Shown here piece after piece: positions 26,899 to 35,539 of a stretch of DNA of 64,000 nt. Positions within the stretch are counted from its first letter, which is position 1. The number at the start of each line of letters is the position of its first letter. The notes under the pieces are model-generated. The model was not told the origin of the DNA, made no database searches, and was given only the letters and a program-made list of their open reading frames with translations. Location of the stretch: the NCBI GenBank assembly GCA_965116445.1, contig OZ220688.1, positions 2,914,001-2,978,000 of the forward strand, given 5' to 3'. This DNA comes from Multivorans sp965116445. Lineage in GTDB: Bacteria; Acidobacteriota; Thermoanaerobaculia; Multivoradales; Multivoraceae. The position numbers were made by a program, and so were the translations under genes.

Positions 26899-27046
26899 CG
26901 ACAAACTCCCTCCTGATGTCGTTCTGGATGTCGCAAAACGGCGCTGTCGGGCCGCCGTTGACGCGAATCGCGGATGATACCGTGCAGCGCGTTTCCGGCC
27001 ATCGGTCCGGCGCCCGATCTGCCCGCCACGCTAAGGAGAAACGAGA

Positions 27047-28162
27047 ATGACGGACGACGACAGCGGCACGCAGAGCCTCTACGGCCGGCTCGACCCGGAA
27101 CAGGTCGGCGCCTTCGGCCTGAAGGTGTGGCAGTACAAGCAGGGCGAACTGGTTTCCCTGATGATCCACCTCGGCGACCGTCTGGGGATCTACCGGACCC
27201 TGCAGGGCCGGGGACCGGTAACCGTTGCCGGGTTGGCCGAAGCGAGCGGGCTCAAGGAACGCTGGTTGCTTGAGTGGTTACGCGGCCAGACCGCGGCCGG
27301 CCTGATCGAGTACCACGGTGCGGAGAACGGCGGTGAGCCGCGCTTCGAGCTCAGCGATGTGGGGGCCGCTGTCCTGGCCGACGAGGAGGGCTCGGTTGCT
27401 TTCGCGGGCGGCGCCTTCGGGTATCCGCCCAGCCACGACGTGATCGACGGTTTGGCGGAAGCGTTCCAGACCGGTGTCGGCCTCTCCTATCAGCGGCTCG
27501 GACCCTGTGCTGCCCATCGCACCGAGCGGATGCTCGGCCCGTGGACTCGCCAGGCGTTGGTGCCGCGGATCATTCCGGCGCTCGACGGTGTCGAGGAGCG
27601 CCTGCGTGCAGGCATCGATGTCGTCGACGTCGGCTGCGGCGGTGGCGTGGCGCTTCTCTCGCTGGCCCGCGCCTTTCCGGCTTCGCGGTTCACAGGGATC
27701 GACCCTTCCGAGTATGCGATCGAGATCGCCCGCGAGCGGACCGCGGAAGCCGGCGTCGAGAACGCCGAGTGGCGGGTCGCCCGCGGCGAGGATCTGCCGG
27801 CAGAGCCGACGTTCGACCTGGTCGTGACCTTCGATTGCGTCCACGACATGACGCGGCCGGATCTCGTGATCGCGGCCATCCGCGGCGCCATCCGGGACGA
27901 CGGCACCTGGCTGATCAAGGACATCCGGAGCAGCCCCCGGTTCGAGGACAATCTGCGCAACCCGGTGCTCGCACTTCTCTACGGGTTCTCCGTCTCGGCC
28001 TGCATGTCGTCCGCCCTGTCCGAGCCCGACGGCCTCGGCCTCGGAACCCTGGGCTTCAACCCGGTCGTCGCCGAGCGGATGGTGCGGGAAGGCGGTTTCA
28101 CCCGCTTCCAGATGCACGACTTCGAGGATCCGGCGAACCTCTACTACGAAGTCCGTCCCTGA
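27047..28162 (+). CDS. SAM-dependent methyltransferase with N-terminal winged-helix domain
   Basis: The 371-residue protein has a winged-helix-like N-terminal part (LGDRLGIYRTL, LAEASGLKERWLLEWL, GLIEYHG) as in O-methyltransferase-type dimerisation domains. A class I methyltransferase fold follows, with motif I VVDVGCGGGVALLSLA and FDLVVTFDCVHDMT further on. The GFNPVVAERMVREGGF segment near the end is common in small-molecule methyltransferases. The start is preceded by AAGGAGAAACGAG, a good ribosome site. It is divergent from the PQQ dehydrogenase gene. The substrate is unknown. Confidence 0.85.
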   Translation: MTDDDSGTQSLYGRLDPEQVGAFGLKVWQYKQGELVSLMIHLGDRLGIYRTLQGRGPVTVAGLAEASGLKERWLLEWLRGQTAAGLIEYHGAENGGEPRFELSDVGAAVLADEEGSVAFAGGAFGYPPSHDVIDGLAEAFQTGVGLSYQRLGPCAAHRTERMLGPWTRQALVPRIIPALDGVEERLRAGIDVVDVGCGGGVALLSLARAFPASRFTGIDPSEYAIEIARERTAEAGVENAEWRVARGEDLPAEPTFDLVVTFDCVHDMTRPDLVIAAIRGAIRDDGTWLIKDIRSSPRFEDNLRNPVLALLYGFSVSACMSSALSEPDGLGLGTLGFNPVVAERMVREGGFTRFQMHDFEDPANLYYEVRP

Positions 28163-28179
28163 CCTGAGCCGTACTGCGG

Positions 28180-30270
28180 TCAATCCCAGCGCAGGTCGAC
28201 CCGGTCGATCGCGACGCCGTTCGGCGGCAGGGCTTCGCCGTCCCCGTAGGGGACTTCGAGGACGAGCGGAGCGCCTGAAGTCCACGTCGCGGTCGTGAGC
28301 TTGCGCGTCTGCCAGGCTGCCGCTTCGCCGTTGCCGCCGGGAAACGACAGACGACCGATCTCGCGGCTTCCGGAGCGGGCAATCAGCGTGAGAGGCGCCG
28401 GACGGTTTCGCACTGGCCGAAGGGTCACGGTCAGTTCAACCTCGTTGCCGCCGGGAATGATGGTGGCTTCGGCTCGGACGCCCTCAGGGAGCACCCAGGC
28501 TTCCGGGTAGCGGGTGCGGTCCATCGTCCATCGTTCGGGTTCCAGATTGCCGCCGGTCCGGTCGACCGCGGCGCTCTCCATCTCCACGTGCCGCGTGGGC
28601 AGGGAGCCGGCGAGGATCGGGAGGCCGGCGATGGCGAGCACGGGCACGGCGGCCAGCGTCGCCGCGAGCGTCTTGTGCCTGACGCGTCCGGCAGCCAGCG
28701 CCAGACAAATGGCCGCGAGCGGGACGAGCCACGTCGCGGTCCGGGGCCGGGTGGCCGAGGGCAGAAAGCGGGCGAAATCGACGCCGCTTCGCGCTTCCAG
28801 GTAGTGGAGCAGGTGGTGGCGGCCGTCCGCCAGGTTGTAGGTCCAGCCTGGTTCCACGATGTAGAGCACGGCCAGTGCGCCGCTCAGGAGGGCCAGGGCC
28901 AGGGCCAGGGCGGAGACGCCCGCCGGGAGTGCCCCGGTGGCGTCACCGCGCGCGCGGGCGGTACCGCCCGAATCGAATCGCCGCTCGAACAGCGGTACCA
29001 GCAGTAGGGCGAGGAAGGGCAGCAGGACGAGGCCGTAGCGAAAGGGCGGCGACCAGCCGCCGTACCATTCGGAACGGGAGGCGACCAGCAACAGGGTCGG
29101 CACGGCGATCAGGGCGACTTCGCCCAGGAGGCGGCGGTGGCGCCGCCAGGCCACGACGGCGGCGGGAAACAGAAGCAGCCAGATCGGTGCGCAGGCGACG
29201 AGGCCATAGGCGAGATCGAAGAACAGTCCGTTCAGGCCGAGCGCCATCGACATGGCGGATTCCCGGTAGAGCTCCAGCTCGCTCCAGGAGTGCATGCCGA
29301 GCACGGTGCCGAAGGTGGCGCGGTTCAACCACAGGACGAGGGCTCCGGTCGGAGCAAGGATCGCCGCCAGAACCAGCGCGCCGCGCCGGCGGAGACCGGG
29401 CGGGAGACGCAGGACACAGATCAGGGCGAGGGCCGCGCTGACCAGGACGAGACGGAGCTTGAGCGCGGGCATCAAGGCCAGCGCCAGGGCGAGCAGGAGC
29501 CAGACGATCCGGTCGTCGCGGCCGGGTTCCGCCGCCGGGTCGTTCCGGTCGCGAGTCAGCCGGTTGATCCAGCGCAGTGCTGCAACCGCGAGGAGGACAG
29601 CGGCGACTTCGGCCCAGATCTGCTGGCTGTAGAGCAGGAAGGGCGCGGCGAAGCCGAACACGAGGTAGGCGATCAGCCGCGCGCGGGGGTCCTGGCTGAA
29701 GGCGGTCAGATCGAGGAAGAGCCAGGCGGCAAGGGCGGCCAGGGCCGCGATCACGACCATCGCTCCGGCTCGGCCGCCGAGCCGGTAGGCCGGGGCCATG
29801 ACGGTCTGCAGGACGGCGCCGTGCCGCGAGTAGACGGCGCCGTCGGGCCCTTCGGGGTCTCCGGGCTGCGGCTCGATCGCTCGCGGCATGAAGGCGAGCG
29901 AGTCCTCGTTGCGGTAATTGTTCGCGAGGTCGCGGTCGAAGTCGTAGGCGATGCTGTGGGTGACGAGGAGAAACCAGGGCTCGTCGCCGTCCGGCGGCCG
30001 TTCCCCGATCGACCAGGGAATCAGCGCCAGGTAGAAGGCGAAGGGCAGGAGCAGGAAGACGAGCGCGGGTCGCTTCAAGGCGGCGGAGCGCTCGAGGAGC
30101 GATTCCAGCGCCAGAACGCGACGGACCACATAGAGGAGACCGAGCGCCACGGCCGCGCCCACGACAAGTGGCTGCCATCCGTCGACGCCGAGGAGCGGCG
30201 CGCCGAGCGCCGCCGCGGCGAGCAGCCCGGCAGCCGCCAGCGCCCAGGTTTCGATTCGGCCGCGGACCAT
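28180..30270 (-). CDS. Multi-pass membrane protein, possible GT-C glycosyltransferase
   Basis: The 696-residue protein has about a dozen hydrophobic segments over residues 8-500 and a soluble C-terminal beta-rich part of about 150 residues. The loop after the second membrane segments carries PDGDEPWFLLVTHS, resembling the acidic motif in the first loop of GT-C glycosyltransferases (PMT or ArnT type). The family assignment is tentative. It starts 37 bp downstream of the molybdopterin hydroxylase gene on the same strand and ends convergently 17 bp from the methyltransferase gene. Confidence 0.6.
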   Translation of the reverse strand: MVRGRIETWALAAAGLLAAAALGAPLLGVDGWQPLVVGAAVALGLLYVVRRVLALESLLERSAALKRPALVFLLLPFAFYLALIPWSIGERPPDGDEPWFLLVTHSIAYDFDRDLANNYRNEDSLAFMPRAIEPQPGDPEGPDGAVYSRHGAVLQTVMAPAYRLGGRAGAMVVIAALAALAAWLFLDLTAFSQDPRARLIAYLVFGFAAPFLLYSQQIWAEVAAVLLAVAALRWINRLTRDRNDPAAEPGRDDRIVWLLLALALALMPALKLRLVLVSAALALICVLRLPPGLRRRGALVLAAILAPTGALVLWLNRATFGTVLGMHSWSELELYRESAMSMALGLNGLFFDLAYGLVACAPIWLLLFPAAVVAWRRHRRLLGEVALIAVPTLLLVASRSEWYGGWSPPFRYGLVLLPFLALLLVPLFERRFDSGGTARARGDATGALPAGVSALALALALLSGALAVLYIVEPGWTYNLADGRHHLLHYLEARSGVDFARFLPSATRPRTATWLVPLAAICLALAAGRVRHKTLAATLAAVPVLAIAGLPILAGSLPTRHVEMESAAVDRTGGNLEPERWTMDRTRYPEAWVLPEGVRAEATIIPGGNEVELTVTLRPVRNRPAPLTLIARSGSREIGRLSFPGGNGEAAAWQTRKLTTATWTSGAPLVLEVPYGDGEALPPNGVAIDRVDLRWD

Positions 30271-30307
30271 CTTCGTCCGCAGTGTAGCCGCGCCGGAAGG
30301 CTGTGGT

Positions 30308-32569
30308 TCAGGCTCCGTTCAGCGCGGCGAGGACCCTGGGCGGCGTCATCGGCAGTTCAGCCGGTCGCGCGCCGCAGGCGTCGGCGATGGCATTGGCGAT
30401 CGCGGCCGCGGTGGGGACCACCGGCGGTTCCCCGACGCCGCGAGCGCCGAAGGGGCCATGGTCCGACGGCACCTCGACCAGAACCGTCTCGAGTTGGGCT
30501 GGACCCTGGGCGAAATCGGGCAGAGCGTAGTCGTTCAATGTCGCGGTCAACAACTGGCCGTCTTCGCTGTACGACATCTCCTCGTAGAGCGCCCAGCCGA
30601 CGCCCTGCAGGGCGCCGCCCATCATCTGGCCCTCGACGGCGGCCGGATTGATCGCCCGGCCGCAGTCCTGGATGACGACAACCCGGTCGACGTCGACCCG
30701 TCCCGTCTCCCGGTCGACCCGCACCTCGGCAAGCTGGGCGCAGAAGCCTGGCGCCTGACTCGTCTGGGCGTGCCGTCCGTGACCGAAGACCGGCGCCTGC
30801 CGCCCGCCGAAGCGCATCGTCCGCTGGGCGATCTTGCGCAGTGGAATCGCCTTGTCGGGCGAGCCTTTGACCTGAACCGTGCCGTCCTTGATCTCGAGAT
30901 CCTCGGGGTCCGCTTCGAACGTCTCGGCCGCGAGTTCCAGCGTCTGGCGGCGTGCCTCCCTGGCCGCCTGAATGACGGGCGGGCCGACCGTGTAGATCGT
31001 CTTGCTACCACCCGAAGCGCCGGCGTACGGACCCGACGACGTGTCTCCCGTCGCGACGGTGACCTTGTCCGGATCGAGTCCGAACGCCTCGGCCGCCATC
31101 AGGGCCATGCTCGTGTTCGTTCCGTTGATGTCGGCCGTGCTGATGTGGACCTTCAGCGTGCCGTCCGTCTGCAGCGCGCACGCCGCGGAAGCGGGCTCCG
31201 TGCCGCCGGGCCAGGCGCCGAGCGCGATACCGACGCCTCGTCCCTCGGCGCGTGCCTGCTCGCGGTTCCGCCAGGCCGGGTGATCGCGAAGAGCTTCCAG
31301 GACCTGTTGCTGGCCCATCCCGGCCCAGGGCATGCCGGACGCCATCGGGTTGCCCTTCTCCGAGGCGTTCTGCAGTCGGAACTCGACCGGGTCGAGGTCG
31401 AGTTCGCGAGCGAGCTGGTCGAGAACCGTTTCGACGACGAAGGCCGCCTGGGGAGCGAGCGGCGCGCGGTAGGCGCCGACCGACGGCTTGTTCGTCGTGA
31501 CCTCGAAGCCACCTACCGCCTGGTTCGGGGTCTGGTAGGAGCTTCCCAGCAGGGTTCCGGCCAGGGCGGTCATCGACGAAGGGAAGCAGCCGCAGTCGAT
31601 CGCCAGGTCGGCCTCGAGAGCGGTGAGTTCTCCGCTGCGCTTCGCTCCGGCCCGAATCGTGATCCGGGTCGAAGGCGCGGGTGTCGCCGCGAGCATCTCC
31701 TCGGTCCGGGTCATCACGAGGCGGACGGGTCGCTGGTGCTTTACGGAAGCGAGCGCGAGGAGGGGCTCGTACAGCACGAACTTGGCGCCGAAGCCGCCGC
31801 CGACGGGAGTGCCGATCACCTTGACCTGGTCCTGGGACAGGCCGACCATTCCGGCAACCGCGTCGCGAACGAAGAAAGGCGCCTGGGTCGAGCTGTAGAC
31901 GGTCATTCCGTTGCCCATCGGGTCCGGGTCGATCAGGGCGGCGTGGGGCTCGATGTAGGACTGATGGACGGACGCCGTGTGGAAGACCCTTTCGACGACC
32001 GCGTCCGCCTCGGCGAAGCCGCGGTCGAGATCGCCGCGCTCGAAGCGCATGCTGTTCGTCACGTTGGGCGACGAGGAGGCCGGCGCGTCTTCCTCCGACA
32101 CGTCGCCGGCCCCGTGCGCGGCTGCCTCCTCGGACTGGCCGGGAAGACCGTCGGGCCAGACGGCGGGGGCGTCTACCGCCTCCGCCTGCTCGATGGTCAC
32201 GACCGCCTCGAGCGGCTCGTAGTCGACGAGGACGGCCTCGGCGCCGTCTGCCGCAGCCGCTTCGTTCTCGGCGAGAACGAGGGCGACCGGGTGACCGACG
32301 AAGATGACCCGCTCGCGCGCCAGAAGGAGCGTCGGCCGGTTCCGGGCGGGCAGCTCCGGCAGGTCGGCGGCGGTGATCACGGCGGCGACCCCCGGGAGCG
32401 CCTCCGCGGCGGCGGTGTCGATGCTCAGCACTTCGGCGTGGGCATGCGGGCTGGTGACCAGGCGGGCGTGAAGTAGCCCTGGCCGTTCGAGGTCGCCGCA
32501 GAAGCGGAGCGATCCCTTGACCTTGGGTTCGCCCTCAAGCAGTTTGGTGGGTGTGCCGATCGCGGCCAT
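30308..32569 (-). CDS. Molybdopterin-binding subunit of a xanthine dehydrogenase-family hydroxylase
   Basis: The 753-residue protein aligns in order with the large subunit: the N-terminal aldehyde-oxidase a/b hammerhead (KVKGSLRFCGDLE, PHAHAEVLSID, VAAVITAADLPELP), then the two Mo-cofactor domains. Visible motifs are GGGFGAKFVLYEP, GAYRAPLAPQA and the C-terminal GARGVGEPPVVP, which carries the catalytic Glu. These enzymes hydroxylate purines, aldehydes or CO-like substrates. No FAD or 2Fe-2S subunit gene is adjacent, which is unusual. The product may assemble with subunits encoded elsewhere. Confidence 0.88.
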   Translation of the reverse strand: MAAIGTPTKLLEGEPKVKGSLRFCGDLERPGLLHARLVTSPHAHAEVLSIDTAAAEALPGVAAVITAADLPELPARNRPTLLLARERVIFVGHPVALVLAENEAAAADGAEAVLVDYEPLEAVVTIEQAEAVDAPAVWPDGLPGQSEEAAAHGAGDVSEEDAPASSSPNVTNSMRFERGDLDRGFAEADAVVERVFHTASVHQSYIEPHAALIDPDPMGNGMTVYSSTQAPFFVRDAVAGMVGLSQDQVKVIGTPVGGGFGAKFVLYEPLLALASVKHQRPVRLVMTRTEEMLAATPAPSTRITIRAGAKRSGELTALEADLAIDCGCFPSSMTALAGTLLGSSYQTPNQAVGGFEVTTNKPSVGAYRAPLAPQAAFVVETVLDQLARELDLDPVEFRLQNASEKGNPMASGMPWAGMGQQQVLEALRDHPAWRNREQARAEGRGVGIALGAWPGGTEPASAACALQTDGTLKVHISTADINGTNTSMALMAAEAFGLDPDKVTVATGDTSSGPYAGASGGSKTIYTVGPPVIQAAREARRQTLELAAETFEADPEDLEIKDGTVQVKGSPDKAIPLRKIAQRTMRFGGRQAPVFGHGRHAQTSQAPGFCAQLAEVRVDRETGRVDVDRVVVIQDCGRAINPAAVEGQMMGGALQGVGWALYEEMSYSEDGQLLTATLNDYALPDFAQGPAQLETVLVEVPSDHGPFGARGVGEPPVVPTAAAIANAIADACGARPAELPMTPPRVLAALNGA

Positions 32570-32687
32570 GCGTTGTCTCCGTGCTGTCGCCGCCGGTGGA
32601 CGGTGAGTCCGTTGGTCGGGATTGTGGGGGCGATTGTACGGAACCGGGGTCGTAAGGGAAGTGCGGCTCCGTGGCGGGAAGAAAAAG

Positions 32688-32715
32688 AGCCCCGAGGCGT
32701 ATCCGCCTCGGGGCT
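32688..32715 (-). terminator. Rho-independent terminator for a minus-strand transcript
   Basis: A perfect 12-bp stem (AGCCCCGAGGCG / CGCCTCGGGGCT) with a 4-nt loop is followed on the minus strand by CTTTTTC. It ends the small transcription unit from about 33000 or, if read-through occurs, the RNase E/G transcript. Confidence 0.85.
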
Positions 32716-33000
32716 CCGTCGACGCTCTTGGACCGCAGGTTGCGCGGCTCGGCTGAGCGTGTTTTGGCCGATGGGATGGCGTGGGATCGTTTCCCGAAGG
32801 AGATGTCCTACGCCTGGTAGGGGTTTCCTAGAGAGCCGCCACCTCCATCAAGCCGCTACTGCAGTACTCCACTAGACCACCTCCTTTCCGGGCACATCCA
32901 CAAGATGGTGGGTCCCACCCCACCCGGTCACGGAATCGCCCCGAATGACCCCGGGACCGCCGCCGACGCCTCAGGGCGCGAGCGGAACGACTACGAAGGG
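32716..33000 (-). ncRNA. Candidate small RNA or leader-peptide transcript
   Basis: The stretch lies between a promoter-like sequence (33005-33030, minus) and a strong terminator (32688-32715, minus). It carries a very strong Shine-Dalgarno sequence (GAAAGGAGGTGG), a 14-codon frame, and several short complementary arms such as CCTAC/GTAGG and GGTGGG/CCCACC. I do not recognise it as tmRNA, 6S, RNase P or SRP RNA. It could be a structured RNA, a regulatory leader or a small-protein mRNA. Confidence 0.4.
32828..32872 (-). CDS. Putative 14-residue peptide with near-perfect Shine-Dalgarno sequence
   Basis: A GTG at 32872 is 6 bases after AGGAGG, part of a longer stretch (AAAGGAGGTGGTC) that closely matches the complement of the 16S rRNA 3' tail. 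It reads MEYCSSGLMEVAAL, then TAG. There is no larger gene in frame. The strength of the ribosome site is far above most genes in this window. A leader-peptide or small-protein role is a guess. Confidence 0.35.
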   Translation of the reverse strand: MEYCSSGLMEVAAL

Positions 33001-33004
33001 ATAG

Positions 33005-33030
33005 TTATGGATTCGCCCCGTCCTTGTCAA
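33005..33030 (-). promoter_or_regulatory. Promoter-like sequence for the small minus-strand unit
   Basis: TTGACA (minus strand, 33030-33025) matches the -35 consensus. The spacer is followed by CATAACTAT, which holds only a weak -10. Transcription would start near 33000 and run towards the terminator at 32688. Confidence 0.45.
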
Positions 33031-33081
33031 ACCTTCATGTTCGCAAGGGGTTAGGAGCTTGGGCCAAGCGAGACCGACGGG

Positions 33082-35139
33082 TCAGGGGCTGGTCTCGGCC
33101 GGTGACGAGTCGCCACTTGCCGCGGAACCAGGCGACCGGCGGGGCCGCCTCCGCCTTCGCCTGCGGCGCTTGGTTGGGCGCGGTGCTCCGTTGCCGCTTG
33201 CCCCGGCCGACTCGCTGCCCTTGCCGCTTCCGTCCGCGGCGTCGGCTGCGGGAGTGTCGATGCCTGGCACCTTGATCGCTTCCGTCCCGGACGTCTTCTT
33301 CGTCCTGGCGGCGGGTTTCCTCGTGCTCTTCTTCGCCCTTCCGGCGCCGTCCTGTTTGGCGGCGCGGTCTTCCTTGGGGGCCTTCTCCCCGGGCGCCTCC
33401 TCCTTCGCCTTCGCCTTGCGAGCGGCTGTGGACCGCCGCCTTCGTCCGCCGCGCCGGCGCCGTCGCTTCGGCGCACTCTCCGTCGCGCTCTCGCCGGCTT
33501 CGGCGACACGGTCCTCGGCTTCGGCCTCGGCTTCGGCGGCACGGTCCTCGGCTTCGGCTTCGACCGTTTCGTCGTCGGTGTCGCCAATCGAGGGTGTGGC
33601 CAGCATTTCCTGCTCGAGCCTCTTCTCCTTGGCCTCTTCCTTCTCCCTCTTCTTCACGTCGGCCAGGTCGCGCGCGATCCAACTGATGTCCGGCTCGCGG
33701 CCGTCCAGATGCGGCTGCCCCGAGATCTCGATCTCGAGATCGAACTCCCTGGCCAGGTTGACGAGGGCCTCCCGGTGACGGTTCTGGACGAAGTCGGCCA
33801 GCTCAGGTTGCGCGGCAATCTGCACGCCGCGCATGTAGCCGCCGGCGCCGTGGGACTCGATGTTCCGCAGCAGACGCAGGGCGACGAGGTCCGGACTGGC
33901 GACGCGGCCGGTGCCGGCGCAGTTGGGGCAATCGCCGTGGGTCCGCAACTGGAGCGCCTGGTGGATGCGCTGGCGGTTGATTTCGAGCAGTCCGTTGGCG
34001 CTGATCCGGCCGACGCTGAAGCGCGCCTTGTCCGCCTTCATCGCGTCCTTCATCGCCTTCTCGACCTTGCGCCGGTTGCGGGGGCTGCGCATGTCGATGA
34101 AATCGACGACGAGCAGGCCGCCGATATCGCGCAGCCGGAGTTGCCGGCCGACCTCCGCCGCGGCCTCGACGTTCGTGTTCACCGCGGTTTCTTCCTGGCT
34201 CGACCCCTTCTTGGAGCGGCCCGAGTTCACGTCGATCGCGGTCAGCGCCTCCGTCGGGTCGATCACGATCGAACCGCCCGAGGGCAGCTCGGCCCGCCGT
34301 TCGAAGATGTTCTCGATCTGGGGTTCCAGGTCGTAGACCGAGAAGAGCGGCCGGCGGCCGGTGTAGCGGTTGAGAGACGTCTTGCTGCGCGGCATGAAGG
34401 CCCGCATGTATTGCTCGGCGCGGCCGTAGGCGGTGTCCTCATCGACCCAGACCTCCTGGATCGAGCTGTCCAGGTAGTCCCGGAGCCCCTGGAGCACGAT
34501 GTCCTGGTCGCTGTAGAGGAGCTTCGTACCCTTCGAGTCGCGAGCATCGCGGGAAATGCGCTTCCACAGGCGCAGCAGTGCGTTCATGTCCCGGCTGAGC
34601 GCCGTCTTCGTCTGGCCCAGGGCGTTGGTCCGCACGATCACGCCACCGCCGTCCGGTACCGGCAAGGACTCCGCCAACGCCTTCAACTTGAGCCGGACCT
34701 CCTCCGTGTCGACCTTGCGGGAGACGCCGCAGGTCTTGTCGAAGGGAGAGAGAACGAGGTAGCGGCCCGCCAGACTCAGGTTGGTCGTCAGGGCGGCGCC
34801 CTTGTTGCCCTCGGGCTCGCGGGTGATCTGAACGACGATCGGACGGCCGCGGACGAGCACGTCCTCGATCTTCGGCCGCTTCGACTTGGAGACCGCCTGG
34901 TAGTAGGCGTCGGGCACCACGTCCTGAATGGCCAGGAAGCCGTGCTTCGGAGCGCCGTAGTCGATGAACGCGGCGTTCAGGCTCGGCTCGATGTTCGCGA
35001 TTTTACCGTAGTAGATGTTGCCGCGGGTCAGACCACGCTCGGCGATGTCGACCTTCAGGTCTTCGAGTACCGAGTCGTTGGCGATGGCGATGCGGAGCTC
35101 GGTCGAGCTCTGCGCGTTGATGAGCATTCTTCGGGTCAC
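33082..35139 (-). CDS. rng: Ribonuclease E/G family endoribonuclease
   Basis: The 685-residue protein starts MLINAQSSTELRIAI (an ATG at 35127 is an alternative start) and has the S1-like domain (GNIYYGKIANIEPSLNAAF), the RNase E/G core with DFIDMRSPRNR and the zinc-link CPNCAGTG. These enzymes cut single-stranded AU-rich RNA in mRNA turnover and rRNA maturation. After about residue 490 the C-terminus is disordered: acidic and Ala-rich, ending in Arg-rich blocks (KRRRRRGGRRRR; PTKRRRRRRRR) that probably bind RNA. It lacks the long E. coli RNase E scaffold, so an RNase G or hybrid assignment fits. hflX is divergent. Confidence 0.9.
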   Translation of the reverse strand: MTRRMLINAQSSTELRIAIANDSVLEDLKVDIAERGLTRGNIYYGKIANIEPSLNAAFIDYGAPKHGFLAIQDVVPDAYYQAVSKSKRPKIEDVLVRGRPIVVQITREPEGNKGAALTTNLSLAGRYLVLSPFDKTCGVSRKVDTEEVRLKLKALAESLPVPDGGGVIVRTNALGQTKTALSRDMNALLRLWKRISRDARDSKGTKLLYSDQDIVLQGLRDYLDSSIQEVWVDEDTAYGRAEQYMRAFMPRSKTSLNRYTGRRPLFSVYDLEPQIENIFERRAELPSGGSIVIDPTEALTAIDVNSGRSKKGSSQEETAVNTNVEAAAEVGRQLRLRDIGGLLVVDFIDMRSPRNRRKVEKAMKDAMKADKARFSVGRISANGLLEINRQRIHQALQLRTHGDCPNCAGTGRVASPDLVALRLLRNIESHGAGGYMRGVQIAAQPELADFVQNRHREALVNLAREFDLEIEISGQPHLDGREPDISWIARDLADVKKREKEEAKEKRLEQEMLATPSIGDTDDETVEAEAEDRAAEAEAEAEDRVAEAGESATESAPKRRRRRGGRRRRSTAARKAKAKEEAPGEKAPKEDRAAKQDGAGRAKKSTRKPAARTKKTSGTEAIKVPGIDTPAADAADGSGKGSESAGASGNGAPRPTKRRRRRRRRPRRSPGSAASGDSSPAETSP

Positions 35140-35539
35140 AAAATCTCCGGGTGACGGCGAGTGCGCCGTCGGTTGAATCGGGTGGGACGCTTCCGGTTGC
35201 GCGGGCGCCGGGCCACGGCGGGATTCCGTGAACGGAATCCGCTGGGCGGCTGCCCCGCGTTCGCTGCAGTTCCACCTGCGCGAGAAGCTTGAAGAACCGG
35301 ATCGTCATTCCAGTCGGCGGCGGGTGTAGCCTTGAGTGCACCACGGGCTGTCTAGACGGCCCTCGGGCGACCTGAGTCGTCTCTGAATGGACGGACTGTC
35401 TAAAGGACAAAGGCTGAAGCCAAGCGCTGACTCGTACTGTCGAGTGCGCGGCGCGTGCCAAGTGGGGCCAGCGTCGCCGCCGAGGCGGCAAGCATAGCAG
35501 TTTCTTGACTTTGCGACTCAAAACCGGCGGTTGGCCCGA
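35140..35539. other. 400-bp divergent intergenic region between RNase E/G and hflX
   Basis: No gene was found. The region must hold the promoters of both flanking genes. The last 60 bp before hflX include AAGCATAGCAG and TTCTTGACTTTGCGACTCA, but no clear -10/-35 pair for hflX was assigned with confidence. Confidence 0.4.

Noticed and set aside
30458..32476. Long plus-strand frame opposite the molybdopterin hydroxylase
   Set aside because: It has no recognisable domains and mirrors the codon pattern of the real minus-strand gene.
32716..32900. tRNA, tmRNA, 6S, RNase P or SRP RNA in the small transcription unit
   Set aside because: No cloverleaf or tag-peptide reading, and none of the family consensus sequences could be recognised.
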